A stretch of 64,000 bases of DNA, taken from NCBI GenBank assembly GCA_030710605.1, contig CP092872.1, forward strand, positions 11,591,691 through 11,655,690, in the 5' to 3' direction. Below, piece after piece: positions 12,209-24,560 of this stretch. The position numbers and the translations under genes are program-made. The DNA comes from Cordylochernes scorpioides. Its lineage: Eukaryota; Arthropoda; Arachnida; Pseudoscorpiones; Chernetidae. Within the stretch, counting starts at the first letter, position 1; every line of letters begins with the position of its first letter. The notes below the pieces were generated by a model. It worked only from the letters and a program-made list of their open reading frames with translations. It did not search any database and had not been told where the DNA came from.

Positions 12209-12449
12209 TTCAATAACTCATATCATTGCAGTAAGGTCTGTAGAGATAATATTTGATGATATTTAAAAGAAACGCATTGCCAGTAAATTTATTTGTGTAA
12301 AATTTTAACGATAGATCGCAATAAAATTTAATAAAAAACTACGAGTGGTAAACAAAAGATAAGCAAAAGAGGGAAGTGTACAGAGTATAGCAAAATATAA
12401 ACATAAAAAAATAATACTTTGCTAATACAATAATAAATACTTTGTTACA

Positions 12450-12572
12450 ATATTTATTTTCTAGGTTTCGGGCACAGACGCGCTGCTACAGGGGAAAACA
12501 TGGTATAATCTTGTACCAAGTTTTATCCTGTAGAAGGGCGTCCGTGCCCGAAAGCTAGAAAATAAATATTTT
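12450..12572. repeat. foldback hairpin
   Basis: AATATTTATTTTCTAGGTTT… and its complement, with the internal arms CGGGCACAGACGC / GCGTCCGTGCCCG. Spacer around GTATAATCTTGTACCA. Confidence 0.8.
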
Positions 12573-13314
12573 TTGAAAAGGAACTTTTCCCTGGATTAAC
12601 TTTACTCAATATAGATTTCTATTATATGATCTATGTTGTTGTTGTGTCCAATGAAGAGCCTCAGATGGCTTCATGAATCTCTATCACAGCAGTCGCAATC
12701 TCCACTATCTTGCTCCTCATTGGAAAATGGGTGACGTTGCCGTGTTTGTCACTTCGGACTAGAATTTGGTCAAATATTCCAAGGGTCCAGGGAGGACTGG
12801 TGTGGTTGGACACCCCCCCCCCCCCCCCCCCCGTATATATATGATCTAGATCTATATATGTAGTACTAGCCGAATGACCCGGGCAACGCCCTAGTTTTAC
12901 CCGATTAAATGTTTTTATTCAAATACTATTCGTTGCAATTATAAATTGGTGCTGTGGATGTCACTCATGTGAAACGTCCCGCTCCAAACTTTGTGTCTGA
13001 GAAGCGATATTTTTATAGAGAGATGATCTGGCTTTGTGTCTTCTGCTCGAATGAATGTTTTTCTGTTAGAATTTTGTTCCTGCATACTAAAATGAACTGG
13101 CTTCACCCGTGGTCTCTGCTTTTTGAAAATTTTCCTGATATAATTTTGTATCTGATAATTAAACATGATACAGCAATATTGTCATTATCATTTTTAGACT
13201 AAAAACAACTATTTTTGCCCAGTGTTTATCATTCGTAAATTTTAATCTTTCAAAATCCCAAGCATTCTTTTTTAGAGATATCCGTGCGTTATCATAATAC
13301 TACTCTGATAAAAA

Positions 13315-13502
13315 AAAAAAAGTTAAAGGGTCGGAAATTTCAGAGCATAGAAGAGATCGAAGTGGAATCGAAGAAGGACATGAAGGCGATCCCGAAAACA
13401 GACTACCAGAGGTGTTTTGCTGGCTGGAAAAAAAGGTGGCTGAAGTGCATCGCTGCCAACGGGGACTACTTTGAAGGGGACAATTTAATTTTGGTAGAAT
13501 AA
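13315..13502 (+). pseudogene. C-terminal fragment of a mariner-family transposase
   Basis: The frame ends with LKGRKFQSIEEIEVESKKD, then RCFAGWKKRWLKCIAANGDY and FEGDN, the typical C-terminus of mariner-type (DD34D) transposases. The N-terminal and catalytic parts are missing upstream, where an A-run replaces them. Just downstream (about 13,533-13,562) GTGTCGAAACTTTTTGATCT looks like the matching terminal repeat. It is unrelated to the DD37D element at 49 kb. Confidence 0.75.
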
Positions 13503-13933
13503 TAAAGTTTTTTTTTTAACTTATGAGCAAAGTGTCGAAACTTTTTGATCTGAGTAGTATATCATTTTCTATTTTCTATCAGCGTGTTTTCGGCGATATT
13601 ATGTGATGTCTAAAATTTCTGAATAACGAATATTCATTTCCTTCTGTGTAAAAAGTGAAATTCCAGTTGTACAGACAAGTAATTAATGCTCTGAAAGGCA
13701 GTCGGCGAGGCAAACCTAAAGAAAACCGCAGTTTATGAAGAGTATAGCCGCTTTTTAAGTGGACAAAGTTCAATCCAAAATGATCCAAAAGTCGGAAAAC
13801 CTATAGAGAAGGGAAGAATAAACATCAACCAAATTGCTTAAGGATTGCCAGAAGTAATAAATTGTCATACCAGAATCATCGACGTTAACGGCATCTTTCT
13901 CTATGATTAGTTCATTCCATTATTCACGACAAT

Positions 13934-14254
13934 ATGCAATTGGAAAATAAGTTTTGTAAGTTTTGGGTTCCCTCAACCACCACCATATCCAATACGGCTG
14001 TTGCTGTTTTGAATATTTCGGAAAAGAATAAAATCCCTAAATTTCTTTCCAAAGGTCCTATACTCACTGGATTCTTTCCCCAAAACTACGTATTCCCATA
14101 CAGTAAAGTAAAATGTGTCATAATGAACAGCGATTTCGAGTCACAAGAAATCATAATAGAAAAATCTCTTAAGATCCTCAAAGACTTGAAAGAAGATGAC
14201 AATAAAAATGCAACGAAAATTGGGAAGAGCGTTGGCATATTTTTAGATGCTTAA
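13934..14254 (+). CDS. unrecognised 106-residue open frame
   Basis: Starts MQLENKFCKFWVPS and ends KIGKSVGIFLDA. It is mixed hydrophilic with no low complexity, no signal peptide and no motif that I recognise. It lies in a plexin intron between a mariner fragment and MITEs, with no splice or promoter evidence. It may be a remnant of a transposon protein or a chance frame. Confidence 0.2.
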   Translation: MQLENKFCKFWVPSTTTISNTAVAVLNISEKNKIPKFLSKGPILTGFFPQNYVFPYSKVKCVIMNSDFESQEIIIEKSLKILKDLKEDDNKNATKIGKSVGIFLDA

Positions 14255-14486
14255 GTGGATTAAACCGAAGGTTATTAATTACAAATTTTATTTATTTAAT
14301 TCTTATATAAATTTTGATTGAAAAATATTGTGAATTTGATTAAAGTACCTTGCATAGAAACAAAATTATAAATTTAATTGTTGTAGCTATCTAGCAAATT
14401 CCATTGTTGATAACGATGGTAAATTCTGATGAACCAAGCCTTCTCAATTTTACCTCTTCAGTTCGCCTATGTGTAGAAATGTGTCC

Positions 14487-14684
14487 TATAAGGTTGTTCC
14501 AAAAGTTCGTGAAGAATAAATTTTGTTTTTCTTATTACTTGGCGAATAATATTATTACGGCGAATACATAATATAATACAATTACTTTATATATAATACA
14601 AATACATTATACATAACGACGAATAATATTGGTATTTCAATTATTTTGCAAGTTTTTACGAACTTTTGGGATAACCTTGTATAA
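14487..14684. mobile_element. mariner-type MITE
   Basis: Ends read AAGGTTGTTCCAAAAGTTCG and the complement of AAGGTTATCCCAAAAGTTCG, with a TA at both flanks. About 198 bp, AT-rich interior. Confidence 0.75.
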
Positions 14685-14707
14685 GATAAAGAGACAGAAG
14701 AACGGAA

Positions 14708-14935
14708 AAATATATCCAGGGTAGCCTAGTGGACATGACATCTGCCCGGTAAGCGGAATACTGTGGGTTCGTTTTCCATCCCTGGATACTTTTATTTTTC
14801 CGTTTATCATTACTCTTCACAATTCATATTTCATCCCTAAGGATAGAAATAATCGTTATTTCTCCTTGAAATAAAATTTCGATTTTTCATTCAAAAGAAA
14901 CACATGCGGGATAATTGTCGTTCTACAGACAGACT
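14708..14935 (+). mobile_element. tRNA-derived SINE, family 2
   Basis: A tRNA-like head (CCAGGGTAGCCTAGTGGACA, an A box, then TGTGGGTTCG, a B box, and closing CCATCCCTGG) is followed by an AT-rich body ending CACATGCGGGATAATTGTCG. Pol III promoter boxes are visible. Confidence 0.8.
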
Positions 14936-15639
14936 CTGTAAACAATAAGATATCCCACGAGAGAGTAAAAAAAGTAAACAACAAGAAATATGACTTCAGT
15001 GACAGAAGTCTACACCAGATGGACTGGAGTGAATTGATGGCATCCAGGCGCTATGGAAGACAAATGGTCCACTGTGATTTTTCAGAGAATCCATGTAGTT
15101 GCAGCGATCTAAATTAATTGGGACAGAAGCTGTGACCGCCCTCTGACAGATGATGCTATACGTTGATTGCGTTAACCGCCTTAAACCATCCTTTTATCTT
15201 CACATTTGCTAAAAAGGATTTTTCTGTCACTCGCTATTGGTCCTTCTGATGAGTTCCTTTTTTTTCCAAACTTCTCATTTTTGTAATCTTTTCTTGTTTT
15301 TTTATTCTTCGCTCTTCAATTGGTTTGAACTTTCTTTTTTTAACCTCTTATCTTCCTTGTGTGTACTTTTCGCATTCCTTCTCTGAACAAATTAAAGTTG
15401 TTTTATTTTGGTAATAGGATTTTTGCGAAGATTAAAAAATTTTGTTTTAGGTCTTTATCTAATATTTCAAAATTAAAATCTATTGTATTTAGTTTTTCTG
15501 TGTTTTTGTTTGTTTTGGGATTAAATGAATTGGTTTTTGTATTATATGAGCGTTTTTTTTTTTATTTATTCTGGGCTGAAATTTTCTTTCCCTGGCTGTT
15601 CGCAATATTCCCTTTTGTTAACATTTGTTATTGAGAATA

Positions 15640-17070
15640 AAACATTTCTCCTATATTTTATATTGGTTCCTTATTGTCCCATTGTGTTTCTTTATTGTAA
15701 CATTGCTTCTTTATTGTTATATTGGTTCCATCTTTGTTTCATTTATTGTTAATGACAACATATTTCCCATATAACTGCCATTGTTTTCTTATTGTCACAT
15801 TGTTCCCTTATTGTCACAATATTTCTTTATTGTTACATTTTTTTCCTTATTGTTACATTGTTTACACATTGTTACATTGTTTCCTCATTGTTCCATTGTT
15901 TCCTCACTGTCCGATAGTTTGTGTGATACTCCTACCGAGGGGCTGATAAGCCCTGGATGCATTATTTATTTTATTAAATTATTTTTCCATTGTTTTATTA
16001 TTGTTATCTTGTTTTCTAATTGTTTCATTGTTTTCTTATTGTTTAATTGTTTTCTAATTGTTTAATTGTTCCCTTATTGCCATATTGTTTTCTTATTGCT
16101 ACATTATTTCCTTATTGTCTAACGTTTCCTTATTGTCTAACGTTTCCTTATTGTTCAATTCTTTCTATATTGTCCTAATCCGTCCTTATTGTCCCGTTGT
16201 TATATTATTATCCCATCGTTCCCTTACTGTCCCATTGTTTTCTTACTGTCCCATTGTTTTCTTACTGTCCCATTGTTTTCTTATTGTCGAAATCTTTCTA
16301 TATTGTCCCATTGTTTCCTTATTGTCCCATTGTCCCTTATTTCCCCATTGTTTCCTTATTGTCTCATTTTTCCTTATTGTCGAAATCTTTCTATATTGTC
16401 CCATTGTTTCATTTTTGTCTAAATATTTCTATATTGTTCCATTGTTTCATTTTTGTCGAAATATTTCTATATTGTCCCATTGTTTCCTCACTGTCCCATT
16501 GTCCCTTATTGCCCCGTTGTTTCCTTATTGTCCCATTGTTTCCTTATTGTCTAAATCTTTCTATATTGTCTCATTGTTTCATTTTTGTCGAAATATTTCT
16601 ATATTGTCCCATTGTTTCCTTACTGTCCCATTGTCCCTTATTGCCCCGTTGTTTCCTTATTGTCCCATTGTTTCCTTATTGTCTAAATCTTTCTATATTG
16701 TCTCATTGTTTCATTTTTGTCGAAATATTTCTATATTGTCCCATTGTTTCCTTACTGTCCCATTGTCCCTTATTGCCCCGTTGTTTCCTTATTGTCCCAT
16801 TGTTTCCTTATTGTCGAAATCTTTCAATATTGTCCAATTGTTTCCTCATTGTCCCTTATTGCCACGTTGTTTCCTTATTGTCCCATTGTTTCCTTATTGT
16901 CGAAATCTTTCTATATTGTCCCATTCTCCCTTATTGCCCCGTTGTTTCCTTTTTGTGCCATTGTTTCCTTATTGTCCCATTGTTTCTTTATTGTCATAAT
17001 CTTTCCTTATTGCCTCATTGTTTCCTTATTGTCCCATTGTTTCCTTATTGTCCCGTTGTTGATTGTTGAT
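15640..17070 (+). repeat. TTGTCCCATTGTTTCCTTA-type simple repeat array
   Basis: About 1.4 kb of short (~19-bp) pyrimidine-rich units with higher-order blocks containing TCGAAATCTTTCTATATTGT. It is open in all three plus frames because stop codons are absent from the unit, giving spurious Cys/Leu/Pro-rich proteins up to 313 residues. Confidence 0.92.
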
Positions 17071-18084
17071 TTTATTAAATTGAGAAATATTTGTTTCAAT
17101 GTTCCCTAATTTATGCAAAAGATCAACCAGACAAATGAGTCCAAACATCTATAAACGGTGCTCTTGCACCCTTGTAGGTTTAAAGTCAAGTTGTTTCTAC
17201 AGGTGTAGACATGTGGTGTAGTGGAAGCATCCTCTAACTACACCACGGTTACCGTGATCTGTGCAATGTGGACTTGGGATAAGAAAAAAACAATGATGAA
17301 CATTTTTTTGACGGGACGATATTGTCAAGTAGTTCTACAACCCCGGTCACAGGAAGCTCCATGGGACACCTGACAATCATCACTGAACTCCGGGGGGACC
17401 ACAGGTGTGAGGGGTTCTCGGAATCTTATCTGCAAATAAGAAAAACGAGACGTCTCGGTGGCTGACCACTCTCATTATTATTTTTACCTTGGGATAAGTT
17501 GTTATATTATCTGACTCTCTCTCCCTATAAATACCTCTTGTATATAATTTTATTGGAGAACTAAAAGGTAAATTTCCTTTATAATGAATTAATTATCCCC
17601 AAATTTCCCCTTGCTTTATTTATCTCCGCGACAATATTGATCCATAAAAAAGAAAGGTTACCTCTCCCGTCAAAATAGGCTCCATTTATCAACCATCTCT
17701 GAAAAATAGAGGACTCGGGTCAGTGACACAACACCAGCTTTGGTCAATTCCGTGATTACCTGGATACCATGGTTTCGGACTAATGGCCCTCAACTACTGT
17801 GTAGAGACTGTCGATAGATGGCACGTAGTTTTAGCGTCTATTTTGACTATAGAGGTGACTTTTCTTTTTATGGATAAAAATACTTGTTAATAGCTAAATG
17901 ATTCTAATAATTCTCAGAGGAGATATGCAAATAAGACTTGCTCCGGTCCCAGAGGACAGGCCATTACCCAAATAGGGCTGATATTAATCAATCCTATAAC
18001 AAGTAATTTCAGTAATAGCGTTCCTGGAATAAATAAATTTGGAAAATAAAAGTCTCCTACGTACTTTGAATGATTAACCGGAGC

Positions 18085-19140
18085 CTAGCTCTTTTCCGCG
18101 ATGTTGTGCATGTAATGTCTGTTTACTTGTATGTATTTGCTTTAATCGCTTTTTTGATCATTACTTGTTTATCTTGTAGCTCTTCGTCGCGGTGTTGTGC
18201 TTGTAATGTCTGTTTTCTTGTCCATCTTTGCTCAATTTACTTTTTTGATTACTACATATCCCTTTTGTTGCGCTTCATCGCGGTATTGTGCTTGTAATGT
18301 CTGTTTTATCGTATATATTTTCTTAATTCACTTCTTTGATTATTACTTGTCCATCTTATAGCTCTTTGTCACAAATTTATGCTTGTAATGTCTGTTTGCT
18401 TGTACATATTTGCTGAATTCTCCTCTTTGATCATTACTTGTCCATATTGTAGCTCTTCGTCGCGGTGTTGTGCTTGTAATATCTGCTTTCTTGTATATAT
18501 TTGCTTAATTCACTGATTTGATCATTACTTGTCCATATTGTAGCTCTTCGTCGCAAAGATGTGATTGTAATGTCTGTTTTCTTGTCTACATTTGCTGCAT
18601 TCAGTTCTTTGATCACTGTATGTCCATCATATAGCTCTCTGCTGCGAATTTGTGCTTATAATGTCTGTTTTCTTGTACATATTTGGTGAATTCGCTTATT
18701 TGATGACTACATGTAAATATTGTTGATCTTCTTTGCGGTATTGTGTTTGTAATGTCTGTTTTCTTGTCCATATTGTCTGCATTCACTTCTTTGATAACTG
18801 CATGTCCATTTTATATCTCTTTGCCGCGAAGATGTATTGGAAAGGTCTGTTTTCTTGTCCATTTTTACCGCATTTATTTCTTTGATTAGTGCTTGTCCTT
18901 CTTGCTGCGCTTCGTCGCAGTATTGTACTTGTAATGTAAGTTTTCTTGGCCATATTTGCTACATTCAGTTCTGTTCATCTTGTAGCTCTTCGTCGAGGTA
19001 TTGTACTTGTAATGTCTGTTTTCTTGTCCATATTTACTGCATTCATTCTTTGATTACTGCATTTCCATTTTGTATCTCTTTTCTGCGAAGTTGTTTTTGT
19101 GATGTAAGTTTTCTTGACCATATTTGCTACATTCAGTTAT
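18085..19140 (+). repeat. ~92-bp minisatellite
   Basis: About eleven diverged units with landmark GTGCTTGTAATGTCTGTTTT and TAGCTCTTCGTCGCGG. No coding potential. Confidence 0.88.
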
Positions 19141-19884
19141 TGATCAAATAACTTATGTACTCATGACCTTAAATATATATTTCTTGATTTTTTTAGAAAG
19201 CCTTTTGGATAAACTTTTTTAAGTCGTTGAAGTACAGCCTGCACGTAAACTGACGAGGGCCAAATACTTTAAATTTGTACGTAATACTTAACTAGTCAAA
19301 AAAGGGCGTATATTTTCGCCTAATGTGTTCTTTAATTTAAAAATGATAAATTGATATTTATTCCGATAGATGGCGCAATATATCAATCTATTGCTCAATC
19401 AGGTATGGCCTTTTCTTTATTTATATACCTGAGTACCGTACAATTTAATGTTTACCTCAGCAGTTTAGACAATATTGGAAAGCTCCAGGCCAGTTTATTA
19501 CTCCGCCGTTCAAACTTGTAATTCCACAGATTCTCTTCAAGATGAAGGCGTACAGAAAGTTTCCCCGTCACTTCCTGCCGCATCTAAAACTTCCGTTACT
19601 TTTTCAACGCCCCAGGCTTTTTTATCTGGAGGAAAAGGTCTAGAAGACTTTTTTTGGTACAATCGCAGAAAAAGTTTTTTTGTTCCGTTTTTTTCTCCCT
19701 TATTGTTGCTTGGGAACCGTGCCAACAGGAATGTCATTTGTCAACAGGTGATTTGTCCTGGCAATTAATTCTTCCACAGCATCACCACAAAATTCACATT
19801 GTCGCCCCTCCTACAATCCACTTGTTAAAATTATAATAAATTATTTGTTCTATCATTGTATAGTTTCGTTTTTAAATTCGAAAC

Positions 19885-20135
19885 TATTTAAAAAACGTAA
19901 GATTCTTTTTGAAATTAAACAATTTCTACTGCCCTTACTGCAATGGAAAAATTAATGGGAGGGTCTGGTTCATCAGTGGTGAACCCTCCAAGCGGTTTCG
20001 CCAGTTTAATCTACCATACCGCTGTTATATTGCATTTTTGGAACTTCCTTTTATAGTGATACTGTTGATGGACTCTTGGAATGGGTATTTTAGAAGAAAT
20101 ATGGACATAAGCTCTGAGGACAGTAGAATTACATA
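19885..20135 (-). repeat. ribozyme repeat, subfamily A
   Basis: One unit with the diagnostic CTACTGCCCTTACTGCAATG segment, the ribozyme motif and the ATGGACATAAGCTCTGAGGA tail, which is related to the tail of subfamily B. Confidence 0.65.
19956..20023 (-). ncRNA. permuted hammerhead-like motif, subfamily A
   Basis: NUH is GTA (20,017-20,019), stem I TGGT/ACCA, GAA at 19,997-19,999, CTGATGA at 19,970-19,976. Stem II has one mismatch (ACCAG for GCCAG) and the closing stem one mismatch. Relative to subfamily B, stems I, II and the closing stem each carry a paired base change. Confidence 0.5.
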
Positions 20136-20265
20136 CATTTATAAATATATAAATTGTTTTGTTTTTAACTTATTCCTCAAAAAAAGCATATGAGAGTATT
20201 TAATAATTTATATATATGGTATTATTGATGGAAATTTTGCCGAGAGGAAATTGATCTGAATAGAC

Positions 20266-20362
20266 CAGGGTCGCCTCTCACGTCAAAATATACGTCTAAA
20301 ACCAGACGCCATCTATTGATCGTCGCCGCAACTAGACGTCTATTTTGACGGGAGAGGCGACC
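20266..20362. repeat. inverted-repeat MITE (GGTCGCCTCTC ends)
   Basis: GGGTCGCCTCTCACGTCAAA and its complement surround a CGCCATCTATTGATCGTC segment. Related, longer copies: 17,640-17,870 and 33,980-34,140. Confidence 0.75.
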
Positions 20363-22254
20363 CTTGTCTCTTTATATGTGATTATATATAAATACGAAAT
20401 AATATTATAAACAAAAGGTAATAGGACCAAATCGAAATAAATAAATAGTGTGTGACGTTTCAGCGTTGTTACCATCTTCAGACAGAGGTACTCATTCAGT
20501 ACTTTTGTCTAAAGATGGTAACAACGCTGTTACTACTTCTTCTATTTATTTGGATTTGGTCTTATTACCTTTTGTTTATAATCTATAATCCAAATTGTGC
20601 CTTATCGAAATAATATTGTGTATTTATCTATATCATTCAATTGATATATAATGATGGTTTACATCATCTCTCGGAATAAATGCCTTTTTTTTTATTTTGA
20701 CGCGCACAATATTAACATCATGATCAAATTTATTTTTACATTGCGAGATATATCGGTTTACATTAAGTTTATCGTGAAAATTGTGAAGTGGTAAAAAAAT
20801 AATATATACACTTATATATCAAGCATTATCCAGATTGTATATTAGTATATACACTCGTGGACTTAAGGAAGTAGAAAGTATTTGATGTCGCCGCTCGTCT
20901 ATTTTTTTTTTTTTTTTGAAGGCGACAGAGGCAATTTGGTTCACACTTGGTTATCTCGTGTGTCTTCAATAAAGGTCACTGTAATATCTTTCAGAGTTAT
21001 TGTCTAAATCCCGATATACATGCTAAAAGGTACAACTTCCTTAAGTTTTGTGGAGGTTTTATTTCCCCCGTAAAGTCTTATATATTCTCTCTTTATCAGT
21101 ATGATGGGAGAAAATTATTTTTAGAATTTTTATCTTTTTTTTTTTCTGTTGTAAGTTTTTCCCTATGGAATCTCCCAAAAAAAAATTTGTTTGATTCTGA
21201 AGCAAACAATTCCTAATTATTTATCAGCAGAGAGTTAAGTGCATTTAAAATGTATTGTTACATCGTACCCGGATGCTGTTCGTGTTCTTTGTCTAATCAG
21301 GATGCCACAAGGATACACAGTGAGTTCGAAGAGATGCAGCAAAAGTTAGCGCTTTATTATATGTGGCACTGAACAGAAGGAAAACAATAGTGGGACTTAC
21401 CTTCAACCTCCCCGTCAGAAGAATCTTTGGCGCTGTGGATGTCACTCTTGTGAAACGTTCCGCTCCACACTGTACATGTCCAGCTTGGACTACACCGTCT
21501 TGTAGACCGCTCCGATGTCAGTCTCTCCTGGCACCGTCTTGCAGGATCATCCTCACGTCCCGGAGACAACTCCCCTGGTCTTCTACTTGCCGCAGATGTC
21601 ACCAGACTCTGTCCTCACCCACAAAGAAATGCTGTTTTTGGCGCCTGCCTCCCTGACAACACATGGCCAACTCCCACATCTTCCCCCAACTTTACTCTGG
21701 AATCTTGTCATCGATTTTACAGTATCATCTATTCTGTCCCATCCTGTAATTCTAATATATGTCTAATGTAGTCCAGTTTTAGGGACCGCTGGTCAGTTTA
21801 TTGACGTTTCAGGCGTTACTGCAGATATTATGTCAGGAATTAGGAACCCGAGATACTTTACAAAACCGGTCGTTTATCTGGAATGGTCGTTAATGAGGCG
21901 TTCTGTATAACATTTGAGAGAACGTACTTACTATACTCTTTATATGGAGAATTAGCGCCCCATTTTTTAATAAGAAATTTGAACTATTTTTGACATGAAG
22001 GATTCTTTTTGAAATAAAATAATTTTCTACTGCACTTACTGCAATGATAGAATAATGGGAGGTTCCCCGCTGGGAGGGTTCATCATTTATGATCCAGGTT
22101 GTCCCATTATCTTACCAGTGCATTAAGGGCAGTAGAATTATTTTATTTCGAAAAGAAGTTTATATAGCGTCAAAAATAACTTTTTTGACATTTCACATAT
22201 ATATATCGTGATTTAAACAATGTGATATGTAAGTAATAAAGTATGACGTCTTTT

Positions 22255-22655
22255 CTAGTCGTCTCAAAGTGACACCAGCTTGCCACTGGACATCCGGGGG
22301 ATCCAGAGAGGGACAAAGAAGGGGCGTTGATCCGGATGTTGACAGTTAGTTAGGTTACAGTGGATATTTTCGGACAGGCCGCTCGGTCGAGCTCCGTGGT
22401 CATCTCACGGCGGCCCTCGTGGCCGCCGTTTTGGTTCCTCCCTGCCCCCGCGGCTTCATGCAGGACGCCGAGCTTTCCTCAGTTAATCCTCAACTTTCCC
22501 CTGGTCCTGGTGTCACGTGAGACGTACTAGGAGAGCGTCTTTTGATCCCAAACTTTGTCCTTACTGTCCCGTGCGGACTTCCCACTCTGCACGCCTTGCC
22601 ACTCAAACCCGACTGCTTCCAACTCACTTGTTGTCTTACCCGGGTTTACGACATA
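22255..22655. other. GC-rich 400-base island without open frame
   Basis: CpG-containing sequence (CACGGCGGCCCTCGTGGCCG forms a hairpin near 22,410) between ribozyme-repeat copies, all within a plexin intron. No coding frame or known repeat recognised. Confidence 0.4.
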
Positions 22656-22827
22656 AATATATGAAGTATTAAAAAAATTTATAAGCTGAAATTATTATCA
22701 TATATGCTTATAGGTATATGTAATTCTACTATCTTCAAAGCTTATATCCATAGTTTATTTAAAATACCTTTTAAAGAGGTCAACATCAGTATTGGTATAA
22801 AAGAAAAATAGCAAAATGCAATATTAC

Positions 22828-22898
22828 ATCGGTATGGTAGATTAAACTGGCAAAACAGCCAGGAGGGTTTACCACTGATGAGCCAGGCCCTCTCATTA
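22828..22898 (+). ncRNA. permuted hammerhead-like motif, subfamily A, decayed
   Basis: ACCA-CTGATGA-GCCAG and TGGT are kept, but GAA has become AAA and stem III is mismatched, so the core is broken. The ~290-base surrounding unit (22,690-22,990) is otherwise recognisable. Confidence 0.4.
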
Positions 22899-23264
22899 TT
22901 TATCATTGCAGTAAGGGTAGTATAAAATTGTTTAATTTTAAAAGAATTATAGGCGTTTTAAATAGTTCCAATTTTTTATACCAGATGGCGGGCTAATGCA
23001 TTCATACTTTTCTGTGTGTAAATTTTTCCATCGAATATTCTAAAAGGACTTAATAAAATAAATGCACATTTCTGGAGATAAAGAGCAAAGTTAGAGGGAA
23101 TATCCTACTGGGTCTGGAGGAATATTGGCGCAGAAGAAAGACTAACCAAAATAAATGGGAATGTAAATTTGTACCATTTATCAACCATCATGATAATTAT
23201 GATGTCAATTCTAGATAATACATCACTGAATCGGAGCTTCCGTTATCAAAAGGAATTAGACCCA

Positions 23265-23690
23265 ATTTAAGAAATCGTTTGTTCCAGATAGCAATATTTA
23301 TTTACATATTTCCAGATGGCATAGGCAGTATTTGCATAAAGACGGCTGTATAGTTGTGTAGTGTAGACCCAATTTAAGAAATCGTTTGTTCCAGATAGCA
23401 ATATTTATTTACATATTTCCAAATGGCATAGGCAGTATTTGCATAAAGACGGATGTATAGTTGTGTAGTGTAGACCCAATTTAATAAATCGTTTGTTCCA
23501 GATAGCAATATTTATTTACATATTTCCAGATGGCATAGGTAGTATTTGCATAAAGACGTATGTATAGTTGTGTAGTGTAGACCTAATTTATTAAATCGTT
23601 TGTTCCAGATAGCAATATTTATTTACATATTCCGTGGTAGCATAGATAGAATTTGCATAATAAATGGTGTAGAGTTGTGTAGTGAATCTA
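23265..23690 (+). repeat. ~118-bp tandem repeat, four units
   Basis: Units carry CGTTTGTTCCAGATAGCAAT and TTGTGTAGTGTAGACC. The last unit is diverged. Confidence 0.88.
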
Positions 23691-24050
23691 TATGCCGATT
23701 TGTTCTCTTTCTTTCTAAAGAAGAAAAATCCCGTACATATGTAAATATGAAAAATGGTACAAATGTGAAATTGTATTGGGATAAAAAAGGTGGATAAATT
23801 AATGTGAAGACATCTCCTTATCGTGCACTTGAAAGTTGCTGATGGCTTGCGCCATCTGTCGGAATAAATATCCACTATTCTGTTGATTATTCCAAAATTT
23901 GTCAAATACTCATTCTTTGTTAATAAAAAAAAGCATCCACGTTTTTCACATTGTTTCGCGTTCATACGCAATTCTAGCCTTAACTACCCATTTCATGAAT
24001 TTTCAGGAAGCCTGAATGACCAGTTTGTTGGTCGTTGAGGTACAGCTTGC

Positions 24051-24092
24051 ACCACGCTGACAAGGGCCAACAGCCCGAAACGCGTACGTGGT
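24051..24092 (+). ncRNA. type I hammerhead, core mutated
   Basis: Stems I, II and III are intact, but the core reads CTGACAA, losing G8. Probably inactive. Confidence 0.65.
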
Positions 24093-24349
24093 TATCTTTT
24101 CTTGATTAATCAAGAATGGGTAGTTGGAAATTCCGAAATATTTGATAAATCAAAAGAATAGTCGATATTTATTCCGACAGATGGCGCAAGCCATCAGCAA
24201 CTTTCAGTTGCATTATAAGGAGATGCCTTTTTCTTAATTTACATGTAAATATCTTTTCCTTTTTTTTTACACATAGTACAAATAATAATAAATATAAAAT
24301 AGATGTCATTGTTAATTTTTAAAAATTATTACACCCATATTTTACAAAA

Positions 24350-24560
24350 TTTATTTTGTCCATAATATAAATATATATATAAAATTCTCCCCATTGAATA
24401 TAACAAAATATTTTGAAAAACTTGATTCTGTTAACGTTATGTGGCGCTGAGTTTGTTGTTGACACACTTTAAAATGTTATAACACCTTGATAAAGGTTGG
24501 CGTTCAGCCAACTGAAATATAGGTAAAATAAATGATTTTTTGATCCAATATATGTTTTTA
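24350..24560. repeat. interspersed repeat with GGTTGGCGTTCAGCCAAC hairpin
   Basis: Contains ACACCTTGATAAAGGTTGGC, a short hairpin and AATGATTTTTTGATCCAATA. Related copies: 3,585-3,722, 7,150-7,225 and 57,805-58,065, the last interrupted by a ribozyme-family fragment. Confidence 0.6.

Larger units (their letters stand above)
11488..12312. repeat. ribozyme repeat, subfamily B: interrupted unit plus palindromic pair
   Basis: A unit starting at about 11,488 is interrupted by a SINE at 11,677-11,846, resumes, and is followed at about 12,051 by a second start. That second unit runs to 12,140 and then switches strand, so 12,051-12,312 is an inverted pair around the ribozyme motif at 12,143. Confidence 0.75.

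Noticed and set aside
15640-17110. Overlapping Cys/Leu/Pro-rich open frames up to 313 residues in all plus frames
   Set aside because: They are translations of a short pyrimidine-rich tandem repeat lacking stop trinucleotides; all frames are equally open.
24478-24520. CTTGATAAAGGTTGGC...GCCAACTGAAA as a hammerhead
   Set aside because: The stem II-like hairpin and GAAA are there, but CTGANGA is lost and no stem I or III is visible.
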